Part shown: positions 5,800 through 5,826 of the stretch, piece by piece | Layout of the letters: the number at the start of each line of letters is the position of its first letter | Position numbering within the stretch: position 1 is the first letter of the stretch | The notes under the pieces: generated by a model | Databases searched by the model: none | Seen by the model: the letters and a program-made list of their open reading frames with translations, nothing else | Told to the model about the DNA's origin: nothing | Made by a program: the position numbers and the translations under genes | Source: an uncultured Legionellaceae bacterium | GTDB taxonomy: Bacteria; Pseudomonadota; Gammaproteobacteria; Legionellales; Legionellaceae | Length of the DNA: 5,826 bases | Reading direction: 5' to 3' | NCBI GenBank assembly: GCA_903887975.1 | Contig: CAISSD010000168.1 | Coordinates: forward strand, 1 to 5,826

Positions 5800-5826
5800 T
5801 AAATTAAGTGTTGCACGGATGTATTG

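Noticed and set aside
1..5826. CRISPR array, complete insertion sequence or prophage genes
   Set aside because: No regularly spaced repeats, no transposase or integrase motifs, and no terminal inverted repeats flanking a gene were seen.

Overview
This is an AT-rich stretch of a gammaproteobacterial chromosome. The SpoT C-terminus, the Uup-type ABC-F ATPase and the overall style of the orphan genes suggest a low-GC, possibly host-associated lineage such as Legionellales. That placement rests on protein style alone, and no species is claimed.

Left half (1-3239, plus strand): three tightly packed genes that look like one operon. They are the 3' part of spoT (its catalytic half lies before the window), uup starting at a TTG directly after the spoT stop codon, and a 131-residue inner-membrane protein whose ATG overlaps the uup stop (ATGA). 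This is a housekeeping block: (p)ppGpp metabolism, a ribosome/DNA-associated ABC-F ATPase, and an unknown membrane protein.

Middle (3199-4866, minus strand): a two-gene unit converging on the first. The upstream gene encodes an orphan 279-residue protein with ankyrin-like stretches and an acidic, then hydrophobic, C-terminus. Nine bases later comes an exported cyclase/kynurenine-formamidase-family metal hydrolase. The 3' end of the hydrolase gene overlaps the 3' end of the membrane-protein gene by 41 bp, so no intergenic terminator separates the two convergent units.

Intergenic island (4867-5004): 138 bp holding a candidate promoter that may give a leaderless transcript, a 12-bp palindrome over its -10, a perfect 15-bp inverted repeat with a 4-base loop, and a TATAAT element followed by a GCGCGC palindrome.

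Right end (5005-5826, minus strand): a two-gene module resembling toxin-antitoxin systems. A zeta-toxin/COG4185-like P-loop kinase comes first, and a 70-residue partner overlaps its end by 11 bp. The order is toxin first. I see no tRNA, rRNA, CRISPR or complete insertion sequence. The most system-like novelty candidates are the zeta-like kinase with its small partner, and the orphan/hydrolase pair.
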